64,000 nt of DNA from Rosa chinensis (lineage: Eukaryota > Streptophyta > Magnoliopsida > Rosales > Rosaceae): positions 2,108,001 through 2,172,000 of the forward strand of contig NC_037090.1 of assembly GCF_002994745.2 (NCBI RefSeq), in the 5' to 3' direction. Made by a program: the position numbers and the translations under genes. Each line of letters opens with the position of its first letter. Position 1 is the first letter of the stretch. This document shows positions 1 to 11,768 of this stretch, in pieces. The notes beneath the pieces were generated by a model. It was not told the origin of the DNA. It searched no databases and saw only the letters and a list, made by a program, of their open reading frames with translations.

Positions 1-3000
1 ATAGTGCAGCAGTTTCTGAATGCTGCATGTACTGGGGATGTTGATCTCTTAAAGAGTGAGTATATACTTTGTTTCTGGGTGTGTGCAATTGCTATGATGA
101 ATTGGGTTTTATTTTTGTAGTAAAGTTTGGAACTTTTTGCCTTTTTTTTTTGTTGGGGTTGAATTGAATTGGGGGTTTGTTTTTGAGTAGAGTTGGCGGG
201 GAAACTTGATGAAGGGAAGGGATTGGCCAAAACTGTCGATGATATTAAGGATGCCAACAAGCGCGGCGCGCTTCATTTTGCTGCAAGAGAGGGCCAGTCT
301 GAGATGTGCAAGTACTTGCTGGAGGAATTGAAACTTGATGTTGATACCAAAGACGAAGATGGTATGTGCTTTATGATATGTATGATCTGTTTTTGTTAAA
401 TGAGACCAGACTGTAAGGGTTGAAAGTCACAACACGAAACCATGTAATATATGAGTCGAACCTCAGCTTGGATAGGACTAGAAGCTAATGTTATATTGCA
501 TATTGGATTTGGCAATTTGTCAAGTGTTCCAATATGGAGTTGTATATTTGCATGATCTACCTCCCGTTATAGAGAAGCAACTTGAGCAGGCACTGATTTG
601 CACTTCTTCTTATCATGTTGCTTACCTTTTAGAAATTTCCATTTAACAGGCGACACTCCCCTTATTCATGCTGCTCGCCTAGGCCATACTGATACTGCAA
701 AACTGCTTCTTGAGTATGGTGCCAATCCGTCTATAGCCAGTGATTTAGGGGCTACAGCTCTTCATCATTCCGCCGGACTAGGTGCGATTCTCTAATTTCA
801 GAAAATCTTATGATCTGTGCCATCTGTAGATTAAGTCTTTGACATAAATTCCATGAGTCATTTTGGTGTGTGTTTATTTACAGGAAACATTGAGTTGCTG
901 AGGTACTTAATTTCCAAGGGTGTTGATGTCAATTCACAAAGTGATGCTGGTTCTCCTTTAATTTGGGCTGCTGGTCATGACCAACCAGATGCTGTGAAAG
1001 TTCTGTTAGAACACCACGCTAATGTAAATCATCATTTATGTTTCTCATTTAAATACAACTTTATCTTATGATCTTATCAAGACAGTTGGAAATTTTTGTC
1101 TTGTTTTCTAAATGGAAATTCCAGAATAGAGCCATGAGTTTGCTTGGTGATTCTGTACCAGGAGTACCCATCTTGTGGGTATCTCTACTTTTGATACTGC
1201 ATTCATCTTGATTTAGTTTGGAAATTTAACATTCATCTTATTGGTCGAGGATTATTTGAATCTACCGTTCTAGGAGAGTAAAAATAGTCGTAAGCTTGTC
1301 CTTCATGTTTCATTTTCCTGGTTAGTAAATGTGTGCATGATTCCTGGTAGGCTAGCCAACTGTAGTCATGGCTTTTAAGGCCTTTTTGAGCTTTTAAGGC
1401 TTAGCTGAAGATATCATAACCTTGTCTATGTTTCCTTATACTACTTTTAGGCTTTTAGGTCCTCTGTTTATTCTAATTCATATTTTGAGATATCAGCAAT
1501 TGGGAACTCATCTGCAAAGCATGCTCCTTTTATGCATTGCATAGTATGATGTTCATATCTACAATTCCCTTTTCTGGCTTATGTCTTCACAGTATGTTTT
1601 CATATTTAGTTCATGTCTAATTCTAGTAAAAAGGCTCCTGGAGAGATAATCCTAAAAATCTTCTTCGTCTCACACTCTCAATAGAATCTGAGCTGATATG
1701 GTCTTATATTAATTAATTCATTCTTTTTTTGCAGCCTAATACTGAAAGTGATGATGATATTACTCCATTGTTGTCATCTGTGGCAGCTGGTTCACTGGCA
1801 TGCTTGGAGTTATTGATTCAGGTTCACTTTCGTCCTTAATGATTTCTACACTATAGTTTAAGTGAGACGCAAAACAAAGATCCATCTGTTTTAAACAATT
1901 TTCCCTGATGCAGATTTGAGTGAGTGAGCTGGATACAGCTTGTTCTGTTGGGTCTTATCTCAAATCTTGATCGAAAACTTATGTTCTTCAATAGTTCAGT
2001 GTTTTGACTAAGAGATGATTTGCATTACTTTCAAGCAACATAACGAAATTATCCTCAATTCAAATGCAATTTCTTAATTTCAAAGCTTCATTGTGACACT
2101 TATATAAAGCTCATTGATACATGAAATGCTATATTAATAATCAATCTATCCCATTATGCTTTATATGTCACATGTGACTGAACCATAGGGATATAGTCAA
2201 CAAGTTCCATTCTTTAAAGTTTAATTTGCAATTTCAGTGATCTTCTGTATGTCTGGTAAATATGCCTATGTAATGTTTAATAGCAGAATGCCCTGATGTT
2301 TTGATTTTGAGCGATCTTTGCTTCATTATGTGACTTGCAACCCTTACTTTTTCTTTTGTTTGTTTGAACAGGCAGGTGCCAAAGTAAATATGAGTGCTGG
2401 TGGAGCGACTCCTTTACACATTGCTGCTGATATTGGGAACTTGGAGATTATAAAATGTTTGTTAAAAGCTGGAGCTGATCCCAATGTAATTGATGAGGTG
2501 AGGCTATGACTACACTTTTCTTTCCAACATGTTTGCTTGCTTATCAGTTTATCTTTGCATTAGCTATTAGTAGTGGATATTGGATAGCACTTGCTGTTGT
2601 AGTACTTTGTTGGGTAAATGCTTCACAATGATGATTAAATCTTAAACTTATTACCAGATTCCTTTCTGGTGAAATATTTGCTTATATTCAATAGATTATT
2701 ATGAGCGAAACCTTGTATCTCAAGCCAACAGTCATGGTTTCTGTTCTTGTACTTATCTAGATGATGCTGTTGACATTGATGAGACCAATACATGCTAAGG
2801 GCTTATATTTTGCTTAAAAGTCTGAAGAAAGGATCAATTTGATCTTATCAATGGCCAGAAGTTTGTGATTAGTTTCTTTTGCTAATCGATAGACTTGCTA
2901 TTGCACCGCAGGAGGGTTTGAAGCCAATACAGGTTGCAGCTGCAAGTGGGAACCGAAGCGCTGTGGAGATCCTCTTTCCCTTGACATCACAAGTTGAAAC

Positions 3001-4271
3001 CATTTCAAAATGGACAGTTGACGGCATACTTGAGTATATGCAGTCTGAAACAAGCAGACAACAGGTATCAAGATCTGGACATTTCATTCCCCCGAAAGTT
3101 TGAAATTCTCTTTTTTCTTTTCCCGTGCAGAAGAAGAATAGGATTTCCTAGATTTGGCTGCCATTATTGCTGCAGAGTTGATTTCTAACTTTTAAGAGAA
3201 AAATTTGTAGGAACAACCGCGAAATACTAAGGAACTTAATGTCCCAAAAGACTCTACTTCACTGAAGAAAGAGCTCCCTGAGGTGCCAACTGTTCCCCTG
3301 GAATCAAGTGAACCTTGCTAGATTATGTATGTACTTTGCCCATGTCCATAATATGAGAATTGTGACTTATATGGTTTTGTGTTTGTGTCTTATTCAGGTG
3401 ACACCTGAGGCAAAGAAAAGAGCCGCAGAAGCAAAATTGAGAGGCGGTGATGCTTTCAGTAGAAAGGATTATCAAGCGGCTGTTGATGCATACACGCAGG
3501 TGCATTATATTTCTTTCTCAGTTTTTAGTGTTTAACGTTCTCTCAGTTTATGTAGCAATCATGTGATTTTCATTTGGTTATTCCAGTGAAAGCATTTCGT
3601 CCGATGACTGTAAGAACTGTTTAATAATTATTAGTGGGAAACAGCTGACCTTCTTTGTTTATGAACGGCCATTTGTGTCTGTGTTTGACTTTTGACCAAT
3701 TTCAGGCAATTGATTTGGACCCAACTGATGCCATTTTTCTTTCCAATCGAAGCCTTTGTTGGCTTCGTCTTGGCCAAGCTGAACATGCCTTAGCTGATGC
3801 AAAGGCCTGCAGGGAATTGAAACCGGATTGGCCAAAGGCTTGCTTTCGAGAAGGTGCAGCATTGCGCCTAATGCAGGCACGTACACACTTTCCCATTTAG
3901 TTTCTCATGTTGTTTACTGCACAAAAGAAGACCAAGAGCCATAAAATGTTTTGTTTATTATTGCAGAAGTTTGATGAAGCAGCCAATTGTTTTTATGAGG
4001 GCGTGCAGCTCGACCCTGAAAGTAAGGAACTCGTTGATGCTTTCAGGTTGGTGTCACTTTCTTTTCAAGTTGACCCTTTCAATTTCCCAACTTATTGTAT
4101 CGTTTTCGCTTGCAAAACCAAAACTTAAATGCAAATCGTGTTGCTTGTATGAAATAAAAAAACCAGGTATGTAATGTATATGCGAAGCTCTTACCTCTTC
4201 TCCATTGCAGGGAAGCGGTTGAAGCTGGAAGGCAGTTCCACAGTAAAGATAAACAAAAACCAAAACCTTAG
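1..4271 (+). CDS. Ankyrin-repeat / TPR protein (5' end outside window)
   Basis: Twelve exons can be joined in one frame: 1-55, 191-361, 650-781, 884-1023, 1735-1821, 2372-2497, 2912-3064, 3211-3282, 3398-3499, 3706-3876, 3967-4046 and 4211-4271 (stop TAG). They give 449 residues; the start codon lies upstream of the window. About seven ankyrin repeats come first (seen as [71 protein letters not shown]), then three TPR units from [16 protein letters not shown] to the C-terminus, which ends in a lysine-rich tail. This is the architecture of plant ankyrin-TPR proteins such as Arabidopsis TPR10 (At3g04710), thought to be protein-interaction or co-chaperone adaptors; the function here is inferred. 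Introns are GT-AG except the one after exon 10, which needs a GC donor (3877-3878) to keep the frame. The family match is sure, the exact orthology less so. Confidence 0.9.
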
Positions 4272-4733
4272 TCCGCCGAACTGCCACTGGTTCATCATTA
4301 AGATGGTTTTTCTTCCTTCATGACAGTCGGAGTGTGCTATTTCTAAGGAATTTGATCTTGTTATTAAATATAAGAAATTTTTTTGCGGTAACTTCAATTT
4401 GTTTGTGACAAATGTATTGAGTAATTTTCTTTCTATATGAGTCTATGAGAGTGATTTTCAAATTGCTAACCTCCCTTACAAAGTAAATAATTCCTACACC
4501 GTTCTATTTTAGTCAAAGTCTACCTATACATCAATCTTCTAATTTATAACGGTAAACTAGCTCCTGTACTCGATCAACTCTTCGTTTACCGCAATGGAAA
4601 TGTAATTATCGAAACATTAATGTATCGATACATTATCGCGATATTTTTTTAATTATATATTAAAAATAAAAAATTGAAACTTTGATATAAACTATAAAAA
4701 GCCCAGTTGTATTTAAAAAAAAAAAAGACGACC
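4272..4733. other. Intergenic, AT-rich
   Basis: It holds the 3' end of the ankyrin-TPR transcript and AT-rich sequence. I see no gene or repeat in it. Confidence 0.5.
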
Positions 4734-4740
4734 TATATAA
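4734..4740 (+). promoter_or_regulatory. TATA box of the PRA1 gene
   Basis: TATATAA lies 115 bases before the ATG. A CT microsatellite (about 4821-4838) sits in the presumed 5' leader, as is common in plant leaders. Confidence 0.5.
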
Positions 4741-4854
4741 AAATTCAAACCCTCCTTTCTCCTCTTCCAGTGTTGGTGCCATTTCTGAGAGCAAGAGAAC
4801 CCTTCTCTCTTAGGGTTAGGGTCTCTCTCTCTCTCTCCCAAATTACCAGTAACC

Positions 4855-5445
4855 ATGTCGCTAAACCCACCCGCGGGTTACGGCACCATCACCGGCGGTC
4901 AAACCTCGACCAAAGACCCCACCTTTGACTCGACCTCCCAAACCGTGTACCCCACGCGCCGCCCATGGTCCGAGCTTTTCTCCCCCGCCGCCTTCTCCGT
5001 CCCCCACAGCTACGCCGACGCCATGAGCCGCGTGAAGCACAACCTCAGCTACTTCCGTCTCAACTACGCCATGGTCGTGCTCGTCATCGTCTTCCTCAGC
5101 CTCCTATGGCACCCCGTCTCCATAATCGTCTTCTTGATCATCCTCATCTACTGGATCTTCGGTTACTTCTCACGCGCCCCCGGCCCCGTCGTCCTCTTCA
5201 ACCGGAGCTTCGACGACGGCGCCGTCCTCTTCGCCCTCAGCCTCCTCACCGTGGTGGCGCTTGTGCTCACGCGCGTGGGGCTGAACGTGCTGGTCTCTCT
5301 GGTCGTCGCCGTGGTCGTTGTGGGCCTCCACGCCGCGTTTCGGGTCACAGAAGACCTGTATTCCGATCCGGAGAGTGCTGCTGATGGTGGGTTGGTTTCC
5401 GTTGTTGGATCGGAGCCGTCGCGCCCGGCCCACACCCGGTTTTGA
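4855..5445 (+). CDS. PRA1 family protein (prenylated Rab acceptor)
   Basis: This is an intronless gene of 196 residues, the usual length and structure for plant PRA1 proteins. An N-terminal cytosolic part rich in Gly/Thr/Ser (1-33) is followed by the RPW-x-E-LF motif (about 36-42), then SRVKHNLSYFRLNYAM leading into two long hydrophobic hairpins (about 70-102 and 122-160) separated by the FNRSFDD linker, and a short acidic tail with DLYSDPE. PRA1 proteins act in vesicle traffic between endoplasmic reticulum, Golgi and endosomes and bind prenylated Rab GTPases (family knowledge). The coding sequence is markedly GC-richer than its surroundings, so the opposite strand also reads open by chance. 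The start is the first ATG after the TATA box, in good context (AACCATGTC). Confidence 0.93.
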   Translation: MSLNPPAGYGTITGGQTSTKDPTFDSTSQTVYPTRRPWSELFSPAAFSVPHSYADAMSRVKHNLSYFRLNYAMVVLVIVFLSLLWHPVSIIVFLIILIYWIFGYFSRAPGPVVLFNRSFDDGAVLFALSLLTVVALVLTRVGLNVLVSLVVAVVVVGLHAAFRVTEDLYSDPESAADGGLVSVVGSEPSRPAHTRF

Positions 5446-5686
5446 ATTCGGGTTTTTGTTTTTCCGAAATCATATAGCTGTTGATTTTGAGTTACTAATT
5501 TTGTTCTCAACTTTTTTCTTATGTGATTGAAATTTTGAGTTACCAAGCTTGTAATGGTAGTAGACATGGATAGCCAATTTGTTCCTTCACTAAATTATTA
5601 AGCATGTTCAATTTGTAAACAAAACAAATGTGAAAGAAATTAATCAAAGAATACAAGGATATATAAATGAGGGTTTTGTTGTAGCT

Positions 5687-7783
5687 TTAGGATCCATCCA
5701 ATCCCATTGTGTTTGGGATACCTACAGTTGACAGCCATGAAGTTCCATCAATAAGCTTTGCCACTGTAAATCTATCAGCCTCAGATCGGCTCATCCTCGC
5801 ATGACAACCAGGCCAGCTCACCCGGTTTGCAGCGTTTGCACCCGGGCCATTGTTCATGTACTCCCCGAAATACACTTTGTCCACACCCTTGCCTTGCCAC
5901 TGGAGCCAACCTTCCGGCCGTAGAACATTGCTTATGGTCGAATCTATGAACACTGTTCGTGCATAAACCCCCCAATTCCGACCGAGGTACGCTCCGTTGT
6001 TAGTCGAGTCTTTAATGACCACATTGGGGTCTCCGGTGATGGTGCAGAGGTGGAATGAAAAGCCTGATGGGTCTGATGGGTTGTTACGGCCATGGGCCGC
6101 GATGACGCTGGTTCCGCCTATTGGATTTTTCTTGATGTAAATGTCGCATTTTTGAAAGACAGCACTGCCATAGCCAAAGATGAAGTCAACGGTGCCCGTG
6201 ATGTTGCATTCTCGGAAGAATTGGCGGCCAGCTTGCACTAGCAATGTGTCTTGATTTCCGGTCATCTTGCATCTGTAAAAGGCGGAGCGGTCGCCGCTGG
6301 AGAGAACCGCCAACGCCTGCATGTTCTCTTGTCCGGCAGTGTTCTCAAACCCTATGTCCATTGCAATGAATCCTAGGGCCCTAACGGCTGTTGGAGATCA
6401 AAGTTAAAAAAAAAAGTCAAAACACAAACATTATGAGAGATAGTAATCTGAAATGGCAAGTTGATTCCTTACAGATTATCCAATCGAGAGAGATCGTTGA
6501 ACCATGTATGAATATTACGGTGTTAGAATGTCAATAGAGATTATTGAATTAGTAAAATAACTTCATGACTCATTATTAAGTTGTTAAATTTGTTTTTAAG
6601 AAACTGGATAGGTAAAATTATGTCCAAAATATGATGTTGTTAATTAGATTGTCAATGGATAACCTTGAGATGATTGAATAATTCAATTTTATGTCTGAAT
6701 GCACAATTTTAGTGAAACTGAAATTTAGTGTATGGAAAAATTACTCCTTTACCATATATATGTCTGTGTTTATAATAGAAATGTTCTAGTGTCTAACCAA
6801 ATGTGGCTGTATCAAATGTTGGCTGACCACCCCTTACGCTTTTACTTCCGGAAATGGTAGTAACATCCATGCCCTCTCCCATCAAGACCAGATTCGATTT
6901 TGTCTCATCAATGTTCACGTATTCATGGTAAACTCCTCTCTTAACAAGTATCACAAAGTAATTTGTGGAGTGACTTGGTGCTTCCTTAATCGCGTCCATT
7001 ATTAGCTTGAAATCTCCCTTCCCGTCTTGTGAAACAATGACGTTTGGTTTTTGTGAAATCTTAACGCCGTCGAATCTAGTCGAACCAAGTAAAGAAGCAC
7101 CAGTGGCCCTGGAAAAATCAGGACCAAATCGTGGCACTTGCAACATATCTAGGATATCATATATGGATGTGGTCACTTGTTTGAGCCTCCTTGAAACCAT
7201 GAAATGTTTGGTACCATCAAGCGTTTGCGTACACATTTCTTGGCTGCCAAGACTACCACTCAACAGTGTCCTCGCATGGGAAATGGCATCACCTGTTGTA
7301 TAAAATTGTTTATTATGACCTGCAAAGAAGCTTTTGTTTTAGTGTTTGGATTGAAACAAAATCAAGAAATAAGTAGTATATCCACGTTAACAGTGTTCAG
7401 TCATAAGTAACTTTCCAACCAATATGGAACCACAAATAGCTAAAATAACCTTGAGTATATTGCTGATTAATCGCCGAAAGGGTCCAATTCATAACACCAG
7501 CAGTTTCACCAAGCAAATATGCACAATGTGGAAGAGAAACATTGAGATTTGGACCATCATCATCGTTATCATCAATGTCACCATGGATTAGGGACATGGT
7601 AGAGGCCACACTTTGAACAAGTTCCATAGTAGACACCAGTGACTCTCTGAACAAAGGCAAGGGGACTTTTACGAAGCGGGATGAGCCGATATTAGAACTA
7701 GACCTAGCATGTGAGTTAATGGATAGAGCAATGAAGCAAGTGAAGAAAAGATAGAAACTATCGGAGAGCTTCATATTCTTCAA
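5687..7783 (-). CDS. Pectinesterase with N-terminal inhibitor-like region
   Basis: Three exons on the minus strand, 7783-7450, 7292-6798 and 6387-5687 (stop TAA), give 509 residues. A signal-anchor-like hydrophobic start (FYLFFTCFIALSI) precedes a shortened PMEI-like pro-region, a basic SRRLK site that resembles the usual RRLL processing motif, and the catalytic domain. Catalytic landmarks are GVYHE, QALAV, GNQDTL, GTVDFIFG and GWLQWQG, so the two active Asp are present. It should demethylesterify cell-wall homogalacturonan. Oddities: the usual LGRPWK reads LGRNWG, and the pro-region lacks the first conserved Cys pair of a full PMEI domain. A damaged relative lies at about 17.1-18.0 kb. A TATA-like run (about 7850-7858) precedes the ATG by about 70 bases. 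Confidence 0.9.
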
Positions 7784-7849
7784 TGGATCGACTATTCATG
7801 AGAAGAAAAGTGTTGCAGAGCAAGTGCAATACTTCAGTGGACTCATTTA

Positions 7850-7858
7850 TGTATATAT
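7850..7858 (-). promoter_or_regulatory. TATA box of the pectinesterase gene
   Basis: The minus strand reads TATATATAC about 70 bases before the ATG at 7783. From here to about 8305 I see no gene. The block around 8218-8262 resembles one arm of the small MITE at 9964. Confidence 0.4.
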
Positions 7859-8305
7859 ACAAGGACGCAGAAATTGGGAGATCGCCAATTAGAAATGAGA
7901 AATTTAATGCAATTAATTTGTTTCTAATATTCGACCTAAAACAAGATTTTTGCATTTCTTATTAAAACCATTTACAAATTGGTAACATACACGCAGAAAA
8001 CTGGGCCTGATCAAGGCCAGAATTCAATGGACGATTGGAGGTCTACCAAAGTTTTAGCCTTTTAGGTTTATATAACGTAAATGGGAGAGATGTCAGGGCC
8101 AAACTTAGTGGAGGGGCTCCAATTACCAATTTATGGATGGTAAAATACTATGGAAATCAATAAACATTGAATTACAATTTTCATGGTCACTGTAAGAGAT
8201 AGTTTTAGGCTAGTAATTAAAGGAGTGTGAAATTCAGATTCTATTTTACAATCATCCCTCATACTTTTCTCTTTTAGAAAAATTTTCTGTTTACAAAATG
8301 TAAAA

Positions 8306-9460
8306 ATATTTTTTTTTATCAAATAAGAACTTCATTAATAATGAACTGCTTACAACGAATTTTAGGCGACATCTCTAACCCAGAAATGACATCTAGACTT
8401 CACACCGAAACTCTATAATGAAACAATGGATTACCGGACATTCAGACCTGGGACTAAAAAAGCCAACACCATCACCTCCCTATTGTCAACACCATCCATC
8501 CACCATTGTTCCAAAACGCCATCGCCTCAGACCCGATCCCAGACAGGAAGGACCCACTAGAAGGCCAAGGATGAATATCTATGCCAAACTTTTTCGCCAC
8601 CGCTGCTGACCTAACTCTAGAACAGGAACGACCCCCAAGACTGCGAAAGAGAAGATTGTCTCTGCCACACCTTTAGTAGTGTCTTATTACCAACAAAAAA
8701 TAAAACCAAACCCTAAAATACTAGTAACAGCCAATCCCGCCACTATGGCAAACCCGATCCACCATCACACCACCACCCGCGGTGCCCCACCCACCACGAT
8801 CTCCACCTATCAACCAACCAAACAAATAGCAGCCCAATACCTAACTCCAGGCCCAAGACCAAGCCCAGACCCCTTATAGACTGCTCCAGCCATTAGCAAA
8901 ACCAGCTCTACCCTTTTGTCCCAACCATTGTTCCACACGCCCGCAGCACCTCCATCGGCGTACTCGACATAGGCGAGGAGGAGGTTCTGTCTGCGTCCTC
9001 TTGCCTCAGCCCACCGCCTGCATCAGACCACCACCTGCGTAGGACCACCTGCATCAAATTGCCCTTGCCAGCATCTGACCTCCACCTGCGAGTTGACATC
9101 GACAATGGACACCCAGCCTGATTTTCCAAGCCGCTGCCCTCATACCTATCCTACTTAGATTAGATATGAAAAACTCACAGATCCAATCAAGAACAGAATC
9201 ACCATCACCCACCGACTGCGTCCAACCAGCCCTTAGAATAGCCACCACAAAATCCGTCACCGCCACACATCCGATCCACCGCATCAGTGTGCCAGAACTG
9301 AACCACCACCACCCCACAACCGTGATGGCCCCTACCACCTGACACCAATCCCCTCGATCTGGGAAACAAGATAACCCAACGTACAACACATCCCGTCCGA
9401 TGATAGCGTCCATGGACGCGCCGCCGGACGGAGGCAAGATCCCCTTTTTTTGAAAACCCT
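8306..9460 (-). mobile_element. Retroposon remnant, LINE-like ends
   Basis: On the minus strand a GC-rich, CCACC/GGTGG-biased block, like the 5' untranslated part of plant LINEs, runs into an AT-rich 3' part that ends ATTAATGAAGTTC...GATA and a poly(A) (plus-strand T run at 8308-8316). No reverse transcriptase is left between them. Short open frames here carry only low-complexity sequence. Class is inferred from the ends alone; no target duplication was found. Confidence 0.4.
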
Positions 9461-9599
9461 AGAAAAAATAACATTAAGATACTTAAAAATAAAAAAAGAA
9501 GTGTGAATTGTACAATGAGAAGTGTGAATTTGGGAGAGCTTCTAATGATGACCACTAAATTGAGGACTTCATGAGGATTTTCCAATCAACAGTTTGGGA

Positions 9600-9920
9600 G
9601 ACCAACTTTTCGATTACATTACCGCAAATAACCGTTAGATGTTTATGTATGCGTGAGTAGATCACTTCTGAAAGTTTTCTCCTAAATTGCTAATCGTTAA
9701 GGTACCGAAGTAGATCAAATCAATGGACGAACTAGATCTGTCAAAGCTGAACATTTCATGTTCATAAATAATAAACCGAGATTATGAATGCCTTACTAAT
9801 TTCAATTTGGTTGAGAAATTGCATAAATGATTTACACATGAATATCTAAACATCTAACAGTTGATTTGCGGAAATGTGATCGAAAAGTGAGTCTCACAAG
9901 AAAGTCCTAATGAATTCCTC
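9600..9920. repeat. Foldback repeat, family R, copy 1
   Basis: The left arm (TTTTCGATTACATTACCGCAA...) returns inverted at the right end (...TTGCGGAAATGTGATCGAAAA). Inside are the phrases TCAATTTGGTTGAGAAATTGCA and ATCTAAACATCTAACAG, which recur at about 23.7, 35.4/36.6, 36.8, 51.3 and 51.7 kb. Confidence 0.6.
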
Positions 9921-9963
9921 ATTTAGGTTGTCCTCGTTAGAAGCTCTCCATCTATATTACTAT

Positions 9964-10129
9964 GGAGTGAAATCCACACTCCACATTTTATAATCCATAC
10001 TTTTTTTTTTTTTGGTAACTTAAATTTTATTTTTAGTAACTTTAACTTTGTCTTTTTATGAGAATTTTGGCAAAAAAAGGAAAGAGAGAGTGTGGATTAC
10101 AAATTAGGAAGTGTAGATTTTAATATTCC
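9964..10129. mobile_element. Small MITE, family B, copy 1
   Basis: About 165 bp with imperfect inverted ends (GGAGTGAAATCCACACTCC against ...GGAAGTGTAGATTTTAAT). A central T run and TATGAGAATTTTGG match the copy at 17388. The left arm resembles fragments at 8218 and 9490. Confidence 0.6.
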
Positions 10130-10409
10130 CCCACATGATTTGAAAGGCAAATAATCAAATTCTTCAAAATTGATTTGAAAGGCAAATCATCAACAGTAAA
10201 TGAAAATACCTATGAGGATATATAGGGAGTAAATAGAAATATATAAGATCCCTTTCCCTTAAAATGCTATCTTTGCTGTGTTTCCAACCATTTCCAGCAT
10301 GATTATTGCAAATCTAAAATTTTTCATATAAATATTAACAAGATCGACATGGTTATAATCTTTATTAATTATTATTGTAAAGGAAAATAAGATTAGCAGC
10401 ACGCAGCAC

Positions 10410-11678
10410 TTAATCTTTTGTGCAATCATTTGGCTTGAAAGAAACCACCTTTGTTTCAAGGTCAATACCAATCAAGAAATTTGTCTGAGCAAAGTTTCCA
10501 TAAATGTTAACACCACTGTTATCACCTATCATTGCAAAGCAGAAAACCTCATCTTTTGGTGGAATAAATGTTTGTGTTGGTGTCAACTTTATATTAGCAC
10601 CCCCCTCAAAATGCACCGTCAATATTGGTCCCTTGAGATTAGTCTTGGTCCTGTAACACAGCTGATTCCCCAAATCCGGGTCATCTTCAATGGGCGCCAT
10701 CGGAATCTGCTTCCTCAGTTCAGCTGCCAACCGATCATATAAATCCGTCGGTATATACGTCGGCGGTGTTCCTGAGTCGAGGAAAATGTTGCCCTTTTCA
10801 ACTTTCCCTGATGAATCGAAAGGCAAAAACTTATCTCCGACGCTAAATCCTTCCACCGTCACAAAATAAAAAGTGTCGTCTTTCGGCACCAACGGTACTG
10901 TCACAACACCATTACCTAACACTTCACTGCCCTTCCCAAAGCTCATCTTGCTTTCGATACTAGGGTCAGTATGAAATGGAACCAAACAGTATGAGAACTT
11001 CTTGCCTCCAACTAAGGGAGCCACTTGAGAAATGAAAGATATAGGGCCTCCTCCAAGGCCAATTAGACCCATATCATCTTGATTAAAAACACCAGTATTG
11101 TTATGTCCACAACCAAACGCAATACCTTTTAGGGCAACAGTACCCTTCTCAGACGTGGATTCCAAGGAAATGGTCTCTTTAGCCAATACCCCTCTGGTCA
11201 CCGAACCGTCTCCGTATTCGTAATGGTAACTGCAAACATTTTCTGTCGAACAAGAATTAGGAACCAAACTACATTCTTGTGCACCACAAGGTAGGTCGCT
11301 ATATGTTGATGACTTCTTCGGATCGAATTTGGGTTTGATTTGCTTATAGCAGCCCTCACATGGTACACATTGTGCCCATAATAAGTCACTGCCTGTATCA
11401 GCAATGCCGTAAACATCGAACAGCGGATTTCCAAGTGAGAGCTTCATAAGATACTGGCCGTTGTTGGCTTGTACTCGTGACTGTGGCTTCTTGCTCATCA
11501 TAGGAGTTTTGTTATGATTGTAAAACGGCGACTTTGGGGAGTTTCGGTGGACGAGTTGGACACTAAATCCACCATTGCTTGCTGCTGTAGCAGAAAAGGA
11601 TACAAGATATATGAAAAGAGTAGTCACAAGTACTACACCAAAGTGTACATGACAAAGGATAGTGTCCATGGCTGCCAT
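10410..11678 (-). CDS. Nepenthesin/CDR1-like aspartic protease 1
   Basis: An intronless A1-family aspartic protease of 422 residues from the chosen ATG at 11678. The frame stays open to an ATG at 11705, but that codon is only about 20 bases from the TATA box, too close to be in a normal transcript. A signal peptide (VVLVTTLFIYLVSFSATAA) and the FSVQLVHRNSPKSPFYN pro-segment are followed by the first catalytic motif ADTGSDLLW, the Cys-rich nepenthesin insert (QCVPCEGCYKQ, LPCGAQEC), the FGCGHNNTG block, and the second catalytic motif FLDSGTPPTY. Both catalytic Asp are present, so it looks active and secreted. The CDR1 group acts in peptide-mediated defence signalling (family knowledge); the role here is inferred. 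It shares orientation with protease 2 and is clearly its paralogue. Confidence 0.92.
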   Translation of the reverse strand: MAAMDTILCHVHFGVVLVTTLFIYLVSFSATAASNGGFSVQLVHRNSPKSPFYNHNKTPMMSKKPQSRVQANNGQYLMKLSLGNPLFDVYGIADTGSDLLWAQCVPCEGCYKQIKPKFDPKKSSTYSDLPCGAQECSLVPNSCSTENVCSYHYEYGDGSVTRGVLAKETISLESTSEKGTVALKGIAFGCGHNNTGVFNQDDMGLIGLGGGPISFISQVAPLVGGKKFSYCLVPFHTDPSIESKMSFGKGSEVLGNGVVTVPLVPKDDTFYFVTVEGFSVGDKFLPFDSSGKVEKGNIFLDSGTPPTYIPTDLYDRLAAELRKQIPMAPIEDDPDLGNQLCYRTKTNLKGPILTVHFEGGANIKLTPTQTFIPPKDEVFCFAMIGDNSGVNIYGNFAQTNFLIGIDLETKVVSFKPNDCTKD

Positions 11679-11719
11679 TACCGAACCAGCTTTCCGAGGA
11701 TACATAGAATTTCAGGGAG

Positions 11720-11728
11720 ATATATAAG
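11720..11728 (-). promoter_or_regulatory. TATA box of aspartic protease 1
   Basis: The minus strand reads TTATATATC just upstream of the frame. Its position favours the downstream ATG at 11678 over the one at 11705. Confidence 0.5.
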
Positions 11729-11768
11729 GCCTTGAGAGGATAGGTGGTATATAGGTTTGTATTGATGG

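Noticed and set aside
3308..3397. Coding extension of ankyrin-TPR exon 9 to the left
   Set aside because: It would skip the acceptor at 3396-3397; the family reads ELPE directly followed by VTPEAK, which fits the splice 3282/3398.
5163..5567. Long open frames opposite the PRA1 gene
   Set aside because: They are caused by the GC-rich codons of the real gene and have no domain.
8418..9585. Several open frames on both strands
   Set aside because: They are low-complexity Pro/Thr/His or Gly/Val sequence within a retroposon-like block, with no domain and no start context.
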